Source: Tessaracoccus oleiagri (GTDB lineage Bacteria; Actinomycetota; Actinomycetes; Propionibacteriales; Propionibacteriaceae). From it: 64,000 nucleotides of DNA. The notes beneath the pieces were generated by a model. The model made no database searches. It was given only the letters and a program-made list of their open reading frames with translations, and was not told the origin of the DNA. Positions within the stretch are counted from its first letter, which is position 1. Each line of letters opens with the position of its first letter. Of this stretch, positions 27,459 to 36,332 are shown piece after piece. A program made the translations under genes and the position numbers. The stretch spans positions 372,001-436,000 of the forward strand of contig NZ_FNGP01000003.1 in the NCBI RefSeq assembly GCF_900103275.1. Direction: 5' to 3'.

Positions 27459-28900
27459 CGAGCATGCTGCTCACCCCCGTCGAAGTGCTCCCGGCCACCG
27501 AGGTCGGTCCGGTGCACTTCATCGCCGCCGGTGGCTCCGGCATGAGCGGCATAGCCCGGCTCTACGCCGAGCTCGGCATCCGGACCACCGGGTCCGACCA
27601 GAGCGACTCGACGGCGCTGCGCTCCCTCGAGCGCGTCGGGGTCCGGGTGTACGTGGGCCACGACGCCTCGCAGGTCGCCGACGACGTCCGCACCGTCGTG
27701 ATCTCCTCCGCGGTCCGCGAGACCAACGTCGAACTCGCCGAGGCGCGTCGCCGCGGCTTACGGGTATGGCACCGGTCCACCGCCCTGGCGGCACTCATGA
27801 TCGGCAAGGACGGCATCTCCATCGCCGGCACCCACGGCAAGACCACCACCACCGCGATGACCGCCGTGATGCTCGGGGAGGCCGGCGCCGACCCCAGCTA
27901 CGTCATCGGCGGGCCCCTCTCCACCACCGGCGTCAGCTCCGCCGTCGGGCAGGGGGAGGCGTTCGTCGTGGAGGCGGACGAGTCCGACGCCTCCTTCCTC
28001 CAGTACCCGACGAAGATCGCCGTCATCACCAACGTCGAGGCCGACCACCTCGTCAACTGGGGGACCCCCGAGGCCTACGCCGACGGGTTCCACGCGTTCG
28101 CCACGGGACCCACCGTGGAGACGGTCGTGATCAACGTGGACGACCACGGGTCGCGGAGCCTCGCGGAGCGGCTGGTGGCAGAGGGACGCCGGGTGGTCAC
28201 CTACGGCGAGGCCGCGGACGCAGACGTGCGGTTCCACGACGTGCTGCCCACCCCCACCGGCGCCGAGGCCACGATCACCTACGGCGACGACTCCGGGCCC
28301 CTCCGCCTGCGCGTCCCGGGCAACCACAACCTGGCCAACGCGTCGGCCGCCTACGCCGTCGGGCGCTCGCTCGGGCTCGGCCACGAGGCGTGCGTCGACG
28401 CGCTCGGCCGGTTCGACGGCACCCTGCGCCGCTTCCAGCTGATCACCGACACCGCCGGGATCCGCGTGTACGACGACTACGCCCACCACCCGACGGAGAT
28501 CCGCGCCGCGCTCTCCGCCGCCCGCCGCGCCACCGAGGCCGGCAACGAGGCCACCGGGCTCCGCGGCCGCCTGATCGCCTGCTTCCAGCCCCACCTCTAC
28601 TCCCGAACCCTCGACTTCGCCGACGAGTTCGGCGAGGTCCTCAAGCTGGCGGACGTGGCGGTCATCAACGACATCGACGGCGCCCGCGAGGACCCGGTCC
28701 CCGGCGTCACCGGCGAGCTCGTCGTCGAAGCGGCCGAGCGGCACGGGGTCCGGGAGATCCACTACGTCAAGGAGAAGTACGACCTCCCCGACGCACTCAA
28801 CGAGCTCGCCCGCCCCGGCGACCTCGTGATCACCCTCGGCTGCGGCGACGTCACGATCGTCGGCCCGCTGCTGGCCAAGCTGCTGCAAGAGCGTGCCTAG
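27455..28900 (+). CDS. murC: UDP-MurNAc--L-alanine ligase MurC
   Basis: 481 residues from GTG 27455, or 478 from ATG 27464; the AAGGAAAGG ribosome site can serve either. MurC adds the first L-Ala of the stem peptide. GGSGMSGIARLYAELG, the ATP loop AGTHGKTTTTAM (about residue 125), VVEADESDASF, NHNLANASAAYAVG and YDDYAHHPTEI are all present. The stop lies inside the start of ftsQ (8-base overlap). Confidence 0.96.
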   Translation: MTSMLLTPVEVLPATEVGPVHFIAAGGSGMSGIARLYAELGIRTTGSDQSDSTALRSLERVGVRVYVGHDASQVADDVRTVVISSAVRETNVELAEARRRGLRVWHRSTALAALMIGKDGISIAGTHGKTTTTAMTAVMLGEAGADPSYVIGGPLSTTGVSSAVGQGEAFVVEADESDASFLQYPTKIAVITNVEADHLVNWGTPEAYADGFHAFATGPTVETVVINVDDHGSRSLAERLVAEGRRVVTYGEAADADVRFHDVLPTPTGAEATITYGDDSGPLRLRVPGNHNLANASAAYAVGRSLGLGHEACVDALGRFDGTLRRFQLITDTAGIRVYDDYAHHPTEIRAALSAARRATEAGNEATGLRGRLIACFQPHLYSRTLDFADEFGEVLKLADVAVINDIDGAREDPVPGVTGELVVEAAERHGVREIHYVKEKYDLPDALNELARPGDLVITLGCGDVTIVGPLLAKLLQERA

Positions 28901-29612
28901 CCCCGCGGAGTTCGCCGAGGCGTTGCGCGGCCGCCGGAACCGTGAGCGGCGCCGGACCTGGTCCAGGGTCGTGGTCGCGGCGACGGCCACCGTGCTGGTC
29001 GCCGCGCTCGTCTGGCTCTTCTTCTTCTCCGACACCTTCCGGACCCGGGCGGGCACCGTCGAGGGCAACGCGCTCGTGAGCGCCGACGACGTCCTCGCGA
29101 CGGCGGCGATCCCCACCGGGATGCCCCTGGTGCTCGTGGACACCGAGCCGATAGAGGCGAGGGTCCTGGAACTCCCCGAGGTCAGGTCCGTCACGGTGGC
29201 CCGCGACTTCCCCGACGCCGTGCGCATCACGGTCGAGGAACGCGCCGCCGTCTACCAGCTCCAGGACGGGGGCACCCACAGCTGGGTGGACGCCGACGGC
29301 ATCGTGTTCCGGACCAACCAGGCGTCGGACCCCGAACTCCCGGTGGTGCGGGTGAGCGGCGAGCGCGACGAGCGCATCCTCGCCGACATCGCGACGGTGG
29401 TCCGCGCCATCCCGCCGGCCGTGGCCGGGCAGGTGGAGCGCGTCGACGCCGCGAGCGTCGACCGGATCCAGATCACGCTCGCCGACGACCGCACCGTGGT
29501 CTGGGGGAGCGCGGACGACTCCGATCTGAAGTCACGCGTCCTCACCCCGCTGCTCGGGGTCGACGCGAAGGTGTACGACGTGTCCGCCCCCAACCACCCG
29601 ACGACCCGCTAG
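28893..29612 (+). CDS. ftsQ: Cell division protein FtsQ
   Basis: 239 residues from GTG 28893. A basic cytoplasmic N-terminus ([14 protein letters not shown]), one membrane segment (about 29-47), a POTRA-like segment ([21 protein letters not shown], then [23 protein letters not shown]) and an extracytoplasmic beta domain fit FtsQ/DivIB. It links the septal enzymes to other divisome parts. It overlaps murC and is the last gene before the regulated ftsZ promoter region. Confidence 0.9.
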   Translation: MPSPAEFAEALRGRRNRERRRTWSRVVVAATATVLVAALVWLFFFSDTFRTRAGTVEGNALVSADDVLATAAIPTGMPLVLVDTEPIEARVLELPEVRSVTVARDFPDAVRITVEERAAVYQLQDGGTHSWVDADGIVFRTNQASDPELPVVRVSGERDERILADIATVVRAIPPAVAGQVERVDAASVDRIQITLADDRTVVWGSADDSDLKSRVLTPLLGVDAKVYDVSAPNHPTTR

Positions 29613-29619
29613 CGCCAAC

Positions 29620-29638
29620 CCTCAAGTTCAACTTGAGG
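29620..29638. promoter_or_regulatory. Perfect 19-bp palindrome upstream of ftsZ, MerR-family-type operator
   Basis: CCTCAAGTT-C-AACTTGAGG is a perfect inverted repeat with 9-bp arms. The half-sites are identical to those of the classical SoxR box (CCTCAAGTTAACTTGAGG) with one base added in the centre. It begins 8 bases after the ftsQ stop and 96 bases before the ftsZ start. A MerR-type regulator of ftsZ (FtsR) is known in corynebacteria, so binding by an FtsR-like protein is a reasonable inference. A possible ftsZ promoter, TTGACC-N16-GACAAT, lies downstream at 29684-29711. Confidence 0.65.
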
Positions 29639-29733
29639 CGACTTATCCAAAACACGGGGGCACTGTTGGACGGGCGTGGGAATTGACCATAGCCTTCGTT
29701 GGAAGACAATTTCCCGTGGCCGGAAGGCGAGCA

Positions 29734-30882
29734 ATGGCAAGCGCATCTCAGAACTACCTGGCGGTGATCAAGGTGGTCGGCGTCGGCGGTGGCGGCGTCA
29801 ACGCAGTGAACCGCATGATCGAGGCCGGACTCCGCGGCGTCGAATTCATCGCAGTCAACACGGATGCGCAGGCACTCCTGATGAGCGACGCCGACGTCAA
29901 GCTCGACATCGGCCGGGAGCTGACCCGCGGGCTCGGCGCCGGGGCGGACCCGTCGAAGGGCCGCGAGGCGGCGGAGGACCACGCCGACGAGATCGAGGAG
30001 GCGCTGCGCGGCGCCGACATGGTGTTCGTCACGGCCGGCGAGGGCGGCGGCACGGGCACCGGCGGTGCGCCCATCGTCGCCAAGATCGCCCGTTCGCTCG
30101 GCGCGCTCACCATCGGCGTCGTGACGCGTCCATTCTCCTTCGAGGGTCGCCGTCGCGCGAACCAGGCCGAGACCGGCATCGAGGCGCTCCGCGAAGAGGT
30201 CGACACCCTCATCGTCATCCCCAACGACAAGCTGCTGCAGATGACCGACCACCAGGTCGCGATCCTGGACGCCTTCAAGCAGGCCGACCAGGTGCTGATG
30301 CAGGGCGTCTCGGGCATCACCGACCTGATCACCACCCCGGGCCTCATCAACCTCGACTTCGCCGACGTGAAGTCGATCATGAGCCAGGCGGGTTCGGCGT
30401 TGATGGGCATCGGTTCGGCCCGCGGCGAGGACCGCGCCCGTGCCGCTGCCGAGATGGCGATCAGCTCGCCCCTGCTGGAGGCCAGCATCGACGGGGCCCA
30501 CGGCGTCCTGCTGTCGATCGCCGGCGGCTCCGACCTCGGCCTGTTCGAGGTCTCCGCGGCCGCCCAGCTCATCGAGGAGGCCGCGCACGACGAGGCCAAC
30601 ATCATCTTCGGTACGGTCATCGACGACGCCCTGGGCGACGAGGTCCGGATCACGGTCATCGCGGCCGGCTTCGACGGCGGCCAGCCGCAGAAGCGCCAGC
30701 CGCAGGTGACCCGTCCGCAGCAGTCGCGTCCGGGCGCCCCCCAGGCGCAGGCCCCCCGCGAGCAGTTCCAGCCCGCGCAGCAGCATGCCCCGCAGGCGGC
30801 GCCGATGCCGACCGCGCGTCCGCAGGCGCCCGTCGCGCCGATCGAGGACGACGACCTGGACGTGCCCGATTTCATGAAGTAG
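29734..30882 (+). CDS. ftsZ: Cell division GTPase FtsZ
   Basis: 382 residues from ATG 29734, with GGAAGG 6-8 bases upstream; an in-frame start at 29683 would run into the promoter region. The tubulin signature [13 protein letters not shown] lies near residue 106, preceded by [14 protein letters not shown] and followed by NIDFADVK-like [12 protein letters not shown] (the T7 loop). A Gln/Pro-rich linker leads to the conserved C-terminal peptide [11 protein letters not shown], which binds SepF. FtsZ forms the division ring. It is followed by sepF without the usual pgeF and yggS genes. Confidence 0.97.
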   Translation: MASASQNYLAVIKVVGVGGGGVNAVNRMIEAGLRGVEFIAVNTDAQALLMSDADVKLDIGRELTRGLGAGADPSKGREAAEDHADEIEEALRGADMVFVTAGEGGGTGTGGAPIVAKIARSLGALTIGVVTRPFSFEGRRRANQAETGIEALREEVDTLIVIPNDKLLQMTDHQVAILDAFKQADQVLMQGVSGITDLITTPGLINLDFADVKSIMSQAGSALMGIGSARGEDRARAAAEMAISSPLLEASIDGAHGVLLSIAGGSDLGLFEVSAAAQLIEEAAHDEANIIFGTVIDDALGDEVRITVIAAGFDGGQPQKRQPQVTRPQQSRPGAPQAQAPREQFQPAQQHAPQAAPMPTARPQAPVAPIEDDDLDVPDFMK

Positions 30883-30895
30883 GTGCCGGCGCTGG

Positions 30896-30929
30896 GCGCG
30901 TCGGATCCCGCCGTTGCGGGGCGACGCGC
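30896..30929 (+). terminator. Hairpin between ftsZ and sepF
   Basis: GCGCGTCG (30896-30903) pairs with CGACGCGC (30922-30929), and inside it CCCGC (30907-30911) pairs with GCGGG (30916-30920) around a CGTT loop. There is no adjacent T-run, so it may be a weak terminator or an mRNA-processing element that lowers sepF relative to ftsZ. Confidence 0.55.
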
Positions 30930-30965
30930 TAGCCTTCCGATAACCGCAATTTTCAGGAGGCGACA

Positions 30966-31469
30966 GTGGGCGTTCGGAGCATCGCCGCGTGGATGGGGCT
31001 CGTCGACGACGGTCGGTACGACCGGGGTCATGAGGAGCCCTCCGCGGAGCTCACCGACGACGTGTACGTCGACGAGGACGACGTCGACTACACGGAGGAG
31101 CCGAGCGAGGTGGCCCCCGTGCCGCAGGCTCGCCGGCGCCCCCGCGTGGCGACCGTCCCTCCGAAGCAGCACGAACCGGAGGTGGCCGACTTGAGTCGCA
31201 TCGTGAGCGTGCGTCCTCGTTCCTACAACGAGGCGCGGGTGATCGGGGAGAACTTCCGCGACGGCGTGCCCGTCATCATGAACCTCTCGGACATGGAGGA
31301 CGGCGAGGACAAGCGCCTGGTCGACTTCGCCGCCGGCCTCATCTTCGGGCTCCGCGGGAACATCGACCGCGTCTCCAGCAAGGTCTTCCTTCTCTGTCCG
31401 CCCGGGCTCGTGGTCGGGCCGGAGGACAAGGAGCGCATCGCCTCGGGCGGCTTCTTCAACCAAAGCTAG
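30966..31469 (+). CDS. sepF: FtsZ membrane anchor SepF
   Basis: 167 residues from GTG 30966, with AGGAGG 7 bases upstream. The N-terminus GVRSIAAWMGLVDD is the membrane-binding amphipathic segment. An acidic linker follows and then the SepF core (VSVRPRSYNEARVIGENFRDGVPVIMNLSDM, FAAGLIFGLRGNIDRVSSKVFLLCP). SepF tethers FtsZ in actinobacteria, which lack FtsA. Its neighbours yggT and wag31 complete the usual downstream set. Confidence 0.95.
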   Translation: MGVRSIAAWMGLVDDGRYDRGHEEPSAELTDDVYVDEDDVDYTEEPSEVAPVPQARRRPRVATVPPKQHEPEVADLSRIVSVRPRSYNEARVIGENFRDGVPVIMNLSDMEDGEDKRLVDFAAGLIFGLRGNIDRVSSKVFLLCPPGLVVGPEDKERIASGGFFNQS

Positions 31470-31479
31470 ACTGCCCTTC

Positions 31480-31764
31480 GTGATTGCGTTCGTCCTCTGG
31501 TGGATCATCACCGTCTACGTCTGGGTCCTCCTCGCGCGGGTCGTCCTGTCCTTCGTGCCGTTGCTCGTGCCCGGCTGGACCCCGCGCGGACTGGCGCTGC
31601 TCGTCGTGGAGGGCGTCTACACGGTCACCGACCCGCCGATCAACGGACTGCGCAGGATCATCCCGCCGATGAGGCTGGGCAACGTCGCCCTGGACCTCTC
31701 CGTCCTGGTCCTGCTGCTCGGCCTGCAACTGCTGCAGTCGATGCTGGCGCTCCTGCCGGTCTGA
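31480..31764 (+). CDS. YggT family membrane protein
   Basis: 94 residues from GTG 31480, 10 bases after sepF. Two hydrophobic segments (about residues 2-28 and 68-90) flank a loop with the family motif VTDPPINGLRRIIPPMRLGNVALDLS. YggT proteins are placed between sepF and divIVA in many Gram-positive bacteria; a role in membrane or divisome organisation is suspected but not established. Confidence 0.9.
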   Translation: MIAFVLWWIITVYVWVLLARVVLSFVPLLVPGWTPRGLALLVVEGVYTVTDPPINGLRRIIPPMRLGNVALDLSVLVLLLGLQLLQSMLALLPV

Positions 31765-31860
31765 GAAAGCTAAAGCTCGGGTTACGGGTGCGTTGGCCGC
31801 TCCGGCGGCGCTAGGCTAGCCTGACCATCACTTGAATTCCCTGGAGAGTTTGGAGCGCAA

Positions 31861-32871
31861 ATGAGCCTCACCCTTGAAGAGGTGCGTCGCGTACGCTTCC
31901 GCATGGCGCGTCCCCGCGAGACCGGCTACGCAGTCGCCGACGTCGACAACTTCATCGACAAGGTCGAGGAGAGCTTCGCCGCCTTCGAGAACGACCGCGA
32001 CCTCCTCCGCCGTGAGCTGGAGTCGGCCGGCACGACCACCGGCGGCGCCGACAACTCCGCGGAGCTGAACGAGGCCCGCGCCGCGATCGGCGCCAAGGAC
32101 CAGGAGCTCGAGTCGCTCCGCGCCGAGCTCGAGCGGGCACGGCAGGAGGCCACGCAGGCCCGCCAGGAGGCGGACAACGCCCACGCCCAGGTCTCGGGTC
32201 GCGTCGACGAGCAGATCGAGAAGCTGAACGCCGCCAACCAGGAGCTCCAGCGCCGCAACGCCGAGCTCGAGGCGCAGAACGAGCAGCTGCGCAGCCAGCT
32301 CGAGAGCACCCGCGAGGAGCTCAACCAGGCCCGCAACGACCGGATCACGAACGCCGGCGGCCAGCCGCAGCACATCACCGTGCACGCGGCGGAGGACGCA
32401 GCCCCCGCGGTCACCCGCCTGCTGCAGATGGCCACCGACCAGGCGAGCACGCTCGTCGCCGAGGCGGAGACGGAGGCGGCCCGCAAGATCGCCGACGCCG
32501 AGCAGCGCGCCACCGAGATCAAGACCGACGCCCGCACCCGCGCCGAGCGCATCGAGTCCGAGGCGCGCGTCAACGCCGAGCAGATGACGTCCGAGGCCGA
32601 GGGTCGCGCGTCGCGCCTCGACTCCGACACCGAAGCCCGCCGCACCGAGCTCTTCGCCGACCTCGAGCGCGAGCAGGGCGAGCTGACGCTGAAGGTCGAC
32701 GCGCTGCGCCGCTTCGAGGGGGAGTACCGCTCCAACCTGGGCGGCACCCTGCAGCGCATGCTGCAGGCCCTCAACGACGACCACCCGGAGCCGGGAGACG
32801 TCCCGGAGCTGGCCCAGCGCCGTTCCGACACGCCGCGCCTCGACGCGCTCGCGGGCGGAACCGAAGAGTAG
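31861..32871 (+). CDS. wag31: Polar growth and septum scaffold Wag31/DivIVA
   Basis: 336 residues. The N-terminal membrane-curvature domain reads MSLTLEEVRRVRFRMARPR...GYAVADVDNFIDKVEESF. A long coiled coil fills the middle (residues about 60-160, rich in Glu, Arg and Gln), and a second helical region ends at GEYRSNLGGTLQRMLQAL. DivIVA marks poles and septa and recruits the elongation machinery in actinobacteria. It has a GGAG site upstream, a TAGGCT -10-like box at 31812-31817, and a strong hairpin after it. Confidence 0.95.
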   Translation: MSLTLEEVRRVRFRMARPRETGYAVADVDNFIDKVEESFAAFENDRDLLRRELESAGTTTGGADNSAELNEARAAIGAKDQELESLRAELERARQEATQARQEADNAHAQVSGRVDEQIEKLNAANQELQRRNAELEAQNEQLRSQLESTREELNQARNDRITNAGGQPQHITVHAAEDAAPAVTRLLQMATDQASTLVAEAETEAARKIADAEQRATEIKTDARTRAERIESEARVNAEQMTSEAEGRASRLDSDTEARRTELFADLEREQGELTLKVDALRRFEGEYRSNLGGTLQRMLQALNDDHPEPGDVPELAQRRSDTPRLDALAGGTEE

Positions 32872-32880
32872 TCACCACCT

Positions 32881-32919
32881 CGGGAGCGGGCCGGCCTGAC
32901 ACGGGCCGGCCCGCTCCCG
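32881..32919 (+). terminator. Terminator hairpin after wag31
   Basis: CGGGAGCGGGCCGGCC (32881-32896) pairs perfectly with GGCCGGCCCGCTCCCG (32904-32919) around a 7-base loop. No T-run follows, as is common in high-GC actinobacteria. It marks the end of the division cluster. Confidence 0.8.
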
Positions 32920-32978
32920 TCGTCGCCCGTCCTTGGTGTACCCTGCCTCGGACAGCAATCGATGAAAGAGTCATTACG

Positions 32979-33395
32979 ATGCCCGAACACAGCGCACCCG
33001 AAGTGGTGCTTCCGGTCCTCGACGGTGAGGATCCATGGACCGACGAAGAAGTCGCCGAGCAGCGCGCCGAGCTCGTCGAGGAGCTCGAGCGCATGGAGAA
33101 GCGCATCGCGGAGTCCGAGGCCGAGCTGGCCGAACTCCTGCAGGGGGGCAACGACGGGGCGGGCCGCGACCCGGCCGACGTCGGTTCCAGCAACTTCGAG
33201 CGTGACCAGGAACTCTCCCTGGCCCAGAACGTGCGCGAGATGGCGGACCAGCTGCGGCTGGCGCTGACCCGTTTCGACCAGGGGGACTACGGCTACTGCG
33301 AGGTGTGCGGCAACCCGATCGGCAAGGGCCGGCTGCAGGTCTTCCCCCGCGCCACGCTCTGCGTGACGTGCAAGCAGCGGGAGGAACGGCGCTGA
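32979..33395 (+). CDS. TraR/DksA-type zinc-finger protein
   Basis: 138 residues. An acidic helical region (residues 20-55, coiled-coil-like) is followed by LRLALTRFDQGDYGYCEVCG, the DksA/TraR C4 zinc finger with Cys pairs CEVC (about residue 107) and CVTC (about 128). Such proteins may act in the RNA polymerase secondary channel; that activity is not proven for actinobacterial members. The gene lies directly before lspA, a conserved arrangement, and overlaps its proposed start by 4 bases. Confidence 0.88.
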   Translation: MPEHSAPEVVLPVLDGEDPWTDEEVAEQRAELVEELERMEKRIAESEAELAELLQGGNDGAGRDPADVGSSNFERDQELSLAQNVREMADQLRLALTRFDQGDYGYCEVCGNPIGKGRLQVFPRATLCVTCKQREERR

Positions 33396-33904
33396 AGTCG
33401 CGGAGCGGGCTGGCCGCGGCGCTCCTCGCCCTGGGCATCTGGCTCCTGGGCCTGGGCGCCGACCAGCTCACCAAGCTACTCGCGCTCGAGCACCTCGAGC
33501 CGGGCCGCAGCATCGAGGTCCTCGGCCCGGTGGTGCGGTTCACACTAATCTTCAACCCGGGGGCGGCCTTCGGCATGGGGGAGAACGCGACGGTCGTCTT
33601 CTCCGTCTTCGCCATCGTGGCCACCGCGGTCTGCCTGTTCGTCGCGCTGCCCAGGGTGCGCCGCACCTGGCAGGGCATCGCGCTCGGGCTGCTGCTCGCC
33701 GGCATCACCGGCAATCTGGTCGATCGGCTCTTCCAGCCTCCGTCGCCCATGCACGGCCACGTCGTCGACTTCATCCAGGTGCCGTACTTCGCGATCTTCA
33801 ACGTCGCGGACATTTGCATCACCTTCGCGGCCGGGCTCATCGTCCTGGCCACCTTCCTGTGGGACAAGGAAGAGGAGCCCGCGAGCGAGCCGGTAACCGC
33901 ATGA
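33392..33904 (+). CDS. lspA: Lipoprotein signal peptidase II (LspA), apparent CTG start
   Basis: 170 residues if translation starts at CTG 33392. GGGAGGA stands 7 bases before that CTG, and the CTGA overlap with the preceding stop matches the operon's habit. The only nearby GTG in frame (33368) has no ribosome site. Four membrane segments are visible. The catalytic aspartates lie in TGNLVDRL (about residue 110) and FNVADICI (about 140). It cleaves prolipoprotein signal peptides, such as that of the FKBP lipoprotein at 46181. Function is certain; the CTG start is inferred. Confidence 0.9.
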   Translation: MKSRSGLAAALLALGIWLLGLGADQLTKLLALEHLEPGRSIEVLGPVVRFTLIFNPGAAFGMGENATVVFSVFAIVATAVCLFVALPRVRRTWQGIALGLLLAGITGNLVDRLFQPPSPMHGHVVDFIQVPYFAIFNVADICITFAAGLIVLATFLWDKEEEPASEPVTA

Positions 33905-34827
33905 GCGTGTTCCTCGTCCCGGACGCCCTGGACGGGCAGCGTGTCGACGCGGTCGCGGCCAGGATCAGCGGCTACAGCCGGTCCAAGATCGACACCATGC
34001 TCGAGGCCGGCGGCGTGCTCGTCGACGGCGCCGTCATCCTGAAGCCCTCCTCCCGGGTGCGGGCCGGGGCCATGCTGGAACTGGTCGACGAGTTGGCGCC
34101 GCCCCCGCTCGCGGTGGAACCGCGGATGGCGGAGGGCCTCGGCATCCTCTACGAGGACGCCGACCTGGTCGTCGTCGACAAGCCGGTCGGCGTGGCGGCC
34201 CACCCCAGCCTCGGGTGGGACGGGCCCAGCGTCGTCGAGCACCTGGCCCATGTGGGCGTCCCGGTCGCCACCAGCGGCGCCGCGGAGCGGCAGGGCATCG
34301 TGCAGCGGCTGGACGTCGGCACCTCCGGGTGCATGGTCATCGCCAAGAGCGAGGTGGCCTACAGCGTCCTCAAGCAGGCGTTCCGCGACCGGACCGTCGA
34401 CAAGACCTACCACGCCCTCGTGCAGGGCCACCCGGACCCGTTCACGGGCACCATCGACGCCCCGATCGGGCGGCATCCGGGGCACGAGTGGAAGATGGCG
34501 GTGGTCGACGGCGGCCGGCACAGCGTCACCCACTACGACACGCTCGAGGCGCACCGACGCGCCACGCTGCTCAGCATCAAGCTCGAGACGGGCCGCACGC
34601 ACCAGATCCGCGTCCACATGGCGGCCATCGGGCATCCGTGCGTCGGCGACCCGCTATACGGCGCCGACCCGGGGCTGTCCGCCAGGCTGGGCCTCGAGCG
34701 GCAGTGGTTGCACGCCGTCAGGCTCGGTTTCGTGCACCCCACGAGGGGCGAGTACGTAACCTTCGAGTCCGGTTACCCCGCCGACCTCGCCGGGGCGTTG
34801 GAGGCCGTCCGCGCCGACGCGGTCTGA
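33901..34827 (+). CDS. rluD: RluD-family 23S rRNA pseudouridine synthase
   Basis: 308 residues. An N-terminal S4 domain (DGQRVDAVAARISGYSRSKIDTMLEAGGVLVDG) precedes the RluA/RluD catalytic domain with the nucleophile Asp in GIVQRLDVGTSG (about residue 139). The usual His before RLD is Gln here. KLETGRTHQIRVHMAAIGHPCVGDPLYG is the C-terminal family signature. It should isomerise uridines in 23S rRNA helix 69, by family. ATG overlaps the lspA stop. Confidence 0.92.
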   Translation: MSVFLVPDALDGQRVDAVAARISGYSRSKIDTMLEAGGVLVDGAVILKPSSRVRAGAMLELVDELAPPPLAVEPRMAEGLGILYEDADLVVVDKPVGVAAHPSLGWDGPSVVEHLAHVGVPVATSGAAERQGIVQRLDVGTSGCMVIAKSEVAYSVLKQAFRDRTVDKTYHALVQGHPDPFTGTIDAPIGRHPGHEWKMAVVDGGRHSVTHYDTLEAHRRATLLSIKLETGRTHQIRVHMAAIGHPCVGDPLYGADPGLSARLGLERQWLHAVRLGFVHPTRGEYVTFESGYPADLAGALEAVRADAV

Positions 34828-34876
34828 AAGTTGCCTTTTGACCCCTCCGGCATCGTGGTGGTGGGCACCTGTCAGG

Positions 34877-34882
34877 TAGGGT
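34877..34882 (+). promoter_or_regulatory. -10 box of a leaderless pyk transcript
   Basis: TAGGGT lies exactly 7 bases before the pyk GTG, so the transcript would begin at or within a base of the start codon. No ribosome-binding sequence is present. Confidence 0.6.
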
Positions 34883-34889
34883 TTACGGC

Positions 34890-36314
34890 GTGCGTAGAGC
34901 AAAGATTGTTTGTACCCTCGGTCCCGCCACAGAATCGGTCGACCGTCTCGTCGAGCTGATCCAGGCGGGCATGAACGTCGCCCGCCTCAACATGAGCCAC
35001 GGTGACTACTCGGAGCATCTCACGCGTCTGCAGAACGTCCGTGAGGCCGCCCGCCTCACCGGCCACACGGTGGGCCTCTTCGCCGACCTCCAGGGCCCCA
35101 AGATCCGCCTCGGCAAGTTCGAGGGCGGCCCGTACGACCTGCAGCGCGGTGACGTCTTCACCATCACCACCGACGACATCATCGGCAACAAGGAGCGCAG
35201 CTCCACCACCTACAAGGGCCTCCCGGGCGACGTGAAGCCCGGCGACATGCTGCTCATCGACGACGGCAAGGTGGGTATGCGCGCCACCTCCGTCACCGAG
35301 ACCGACGTCGTGTGCGAAGTGGTCGTCCCCGGCCCCGTGTCCAACAACAAGGGCATCAACATCCCCGGCGCCGCGGTCTCCGTCCCCGCCCTGTCCGAGA
35401 AGGACGAGGCCGACCTGCGCTGGGCGCTCCAGAACAACGTCGACATGGTGGCGCTCTCGTTCGTCCGCAGCGGCGACGACATCAAGCGCGTCCACGAGAT
35501 CATGGACGAGGAGGGGCTGCGCGTCCCCGTCATCGCCAAGCTCGAGAAGCCGCAGGCGATCGAGAACCTGCAGGCCATCATCGACGCGTTCGACGCCTTC
35601 ATGGTCGCCCGCGGCGACCTCGGCGTGGAACTGCCCCTCGAGGACGTCCCGCTGGTGCAGAAGCAGATCATCCGCGCCGCCCGCAAGTGGGCCAAGCCCG
35701 TGATCGTGGCGACGCAGATGCTGGACTCCATGATCAGCAGCCCGCGCCCCACCCGCGCCGAGGCCTCCGACGTCGCCAACGCGATCCTCGACGGCGCCGA
35801 CGCGGTCATGCTCTCCGGCGAGACCTCCGTCGGTGACTTCCCGGTGCTCACGGTCTCCACGATGGCCCGCATTGTCGAGACCACCGAGAAGGAGGGCCAC
35901 GGCGAGATCCACATCATCGACTGGGACCCGCACACCACCGGCGGCATCCTGGCGAAGGCCGCGGCGGAGGTCGCCGAGCGACTCGGCGCCCGCTACCTCG
36001 TCGCGTTCACCAAGTCCGGTGACACGGCCCGCCGGCTCTCGCGCCTGCGTTCCCCGATCCCGATGCTGGTCTTCTCCCCGGAGGAGTCCACCCGTCAGCA
36101 GCTCACGCTGTCGTGGGGCATCGAGACCGTCGTGACCCCGCACTTCCTGGCACAGGAGGAGATGGTGGACTCGCTGGACCAGTACCTGCGCGGCCACGGC
36201 CTCATCGAGGTCGGCGAGCGCGTGGTCATCCTGTCCGGCCTGCCCATGGGCGTTCCCGGCAAGACCAACAACCTGCGCGTGCACAAGGTCAAGGAGCTGG
36301 GCCAGGTCGACTGA
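34890..36314 (+). CDS. pyk: Pyruvate kinase
   Basis: 474 residues from GTG 34890. It converts phosphoenolpyruvate and ADP to pyruvate and ATP. RRAKIVCTLGPAT begins the barrel; NMSHGDYSEH, LFADLQGPKIRLG, VPVIAKLEKPQAIENL, FMVARGDLGVELP and VIVATQMLDSMI are the conserved substrate and metal loops, and the C-terminal alpha/beta domain follows. The mRNA is probably leaderless. A strong hairpin terminator follows at 36333-36360. Confidence 0.97.
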   Translation: MRRAKIVCTLGPATESVDRLVELIQAGMNVARLNMSHGDYSEHLTRLQNVREAARLTGHTVGLFADLQGPKIRLGKFEGGPYDLQRGDVFTITTDDIIGNKERSSTTYKGLPGDVKPGDMLLIDDGKVGMRATSVTETDVVCEVVVPGPVSNNKGINIPGAAVSVPALSEKDEADLRWALQNNVDMVALSFVRSGDDIKRVHEIMDEEGLRVPVIAKLEKPQAIENLQAIIDAFDAFMVARGDLGVELPLEDVPLVQKQIIRAARKWAKPVIVATQMLDSMISSPRPTRAEASDVANAILDGADAVMLSGETSVGDFPVLTVSTMARIVETTEKEGHGEIHIIDWDPHTTGGILAKAAAEVAERLGARYLVAFTKSGDTARRLSRLRSPIPMLVFSPEESTRQQLTLSWGIETVVTPHFLAQEEMVDSLDQYLRGHGLIEVGERVVILSGLPMGVPGKTNNLRVHKVKELGQVD

Positions 36315-36332
36315 CCGGCGCCTGCGAAACGA

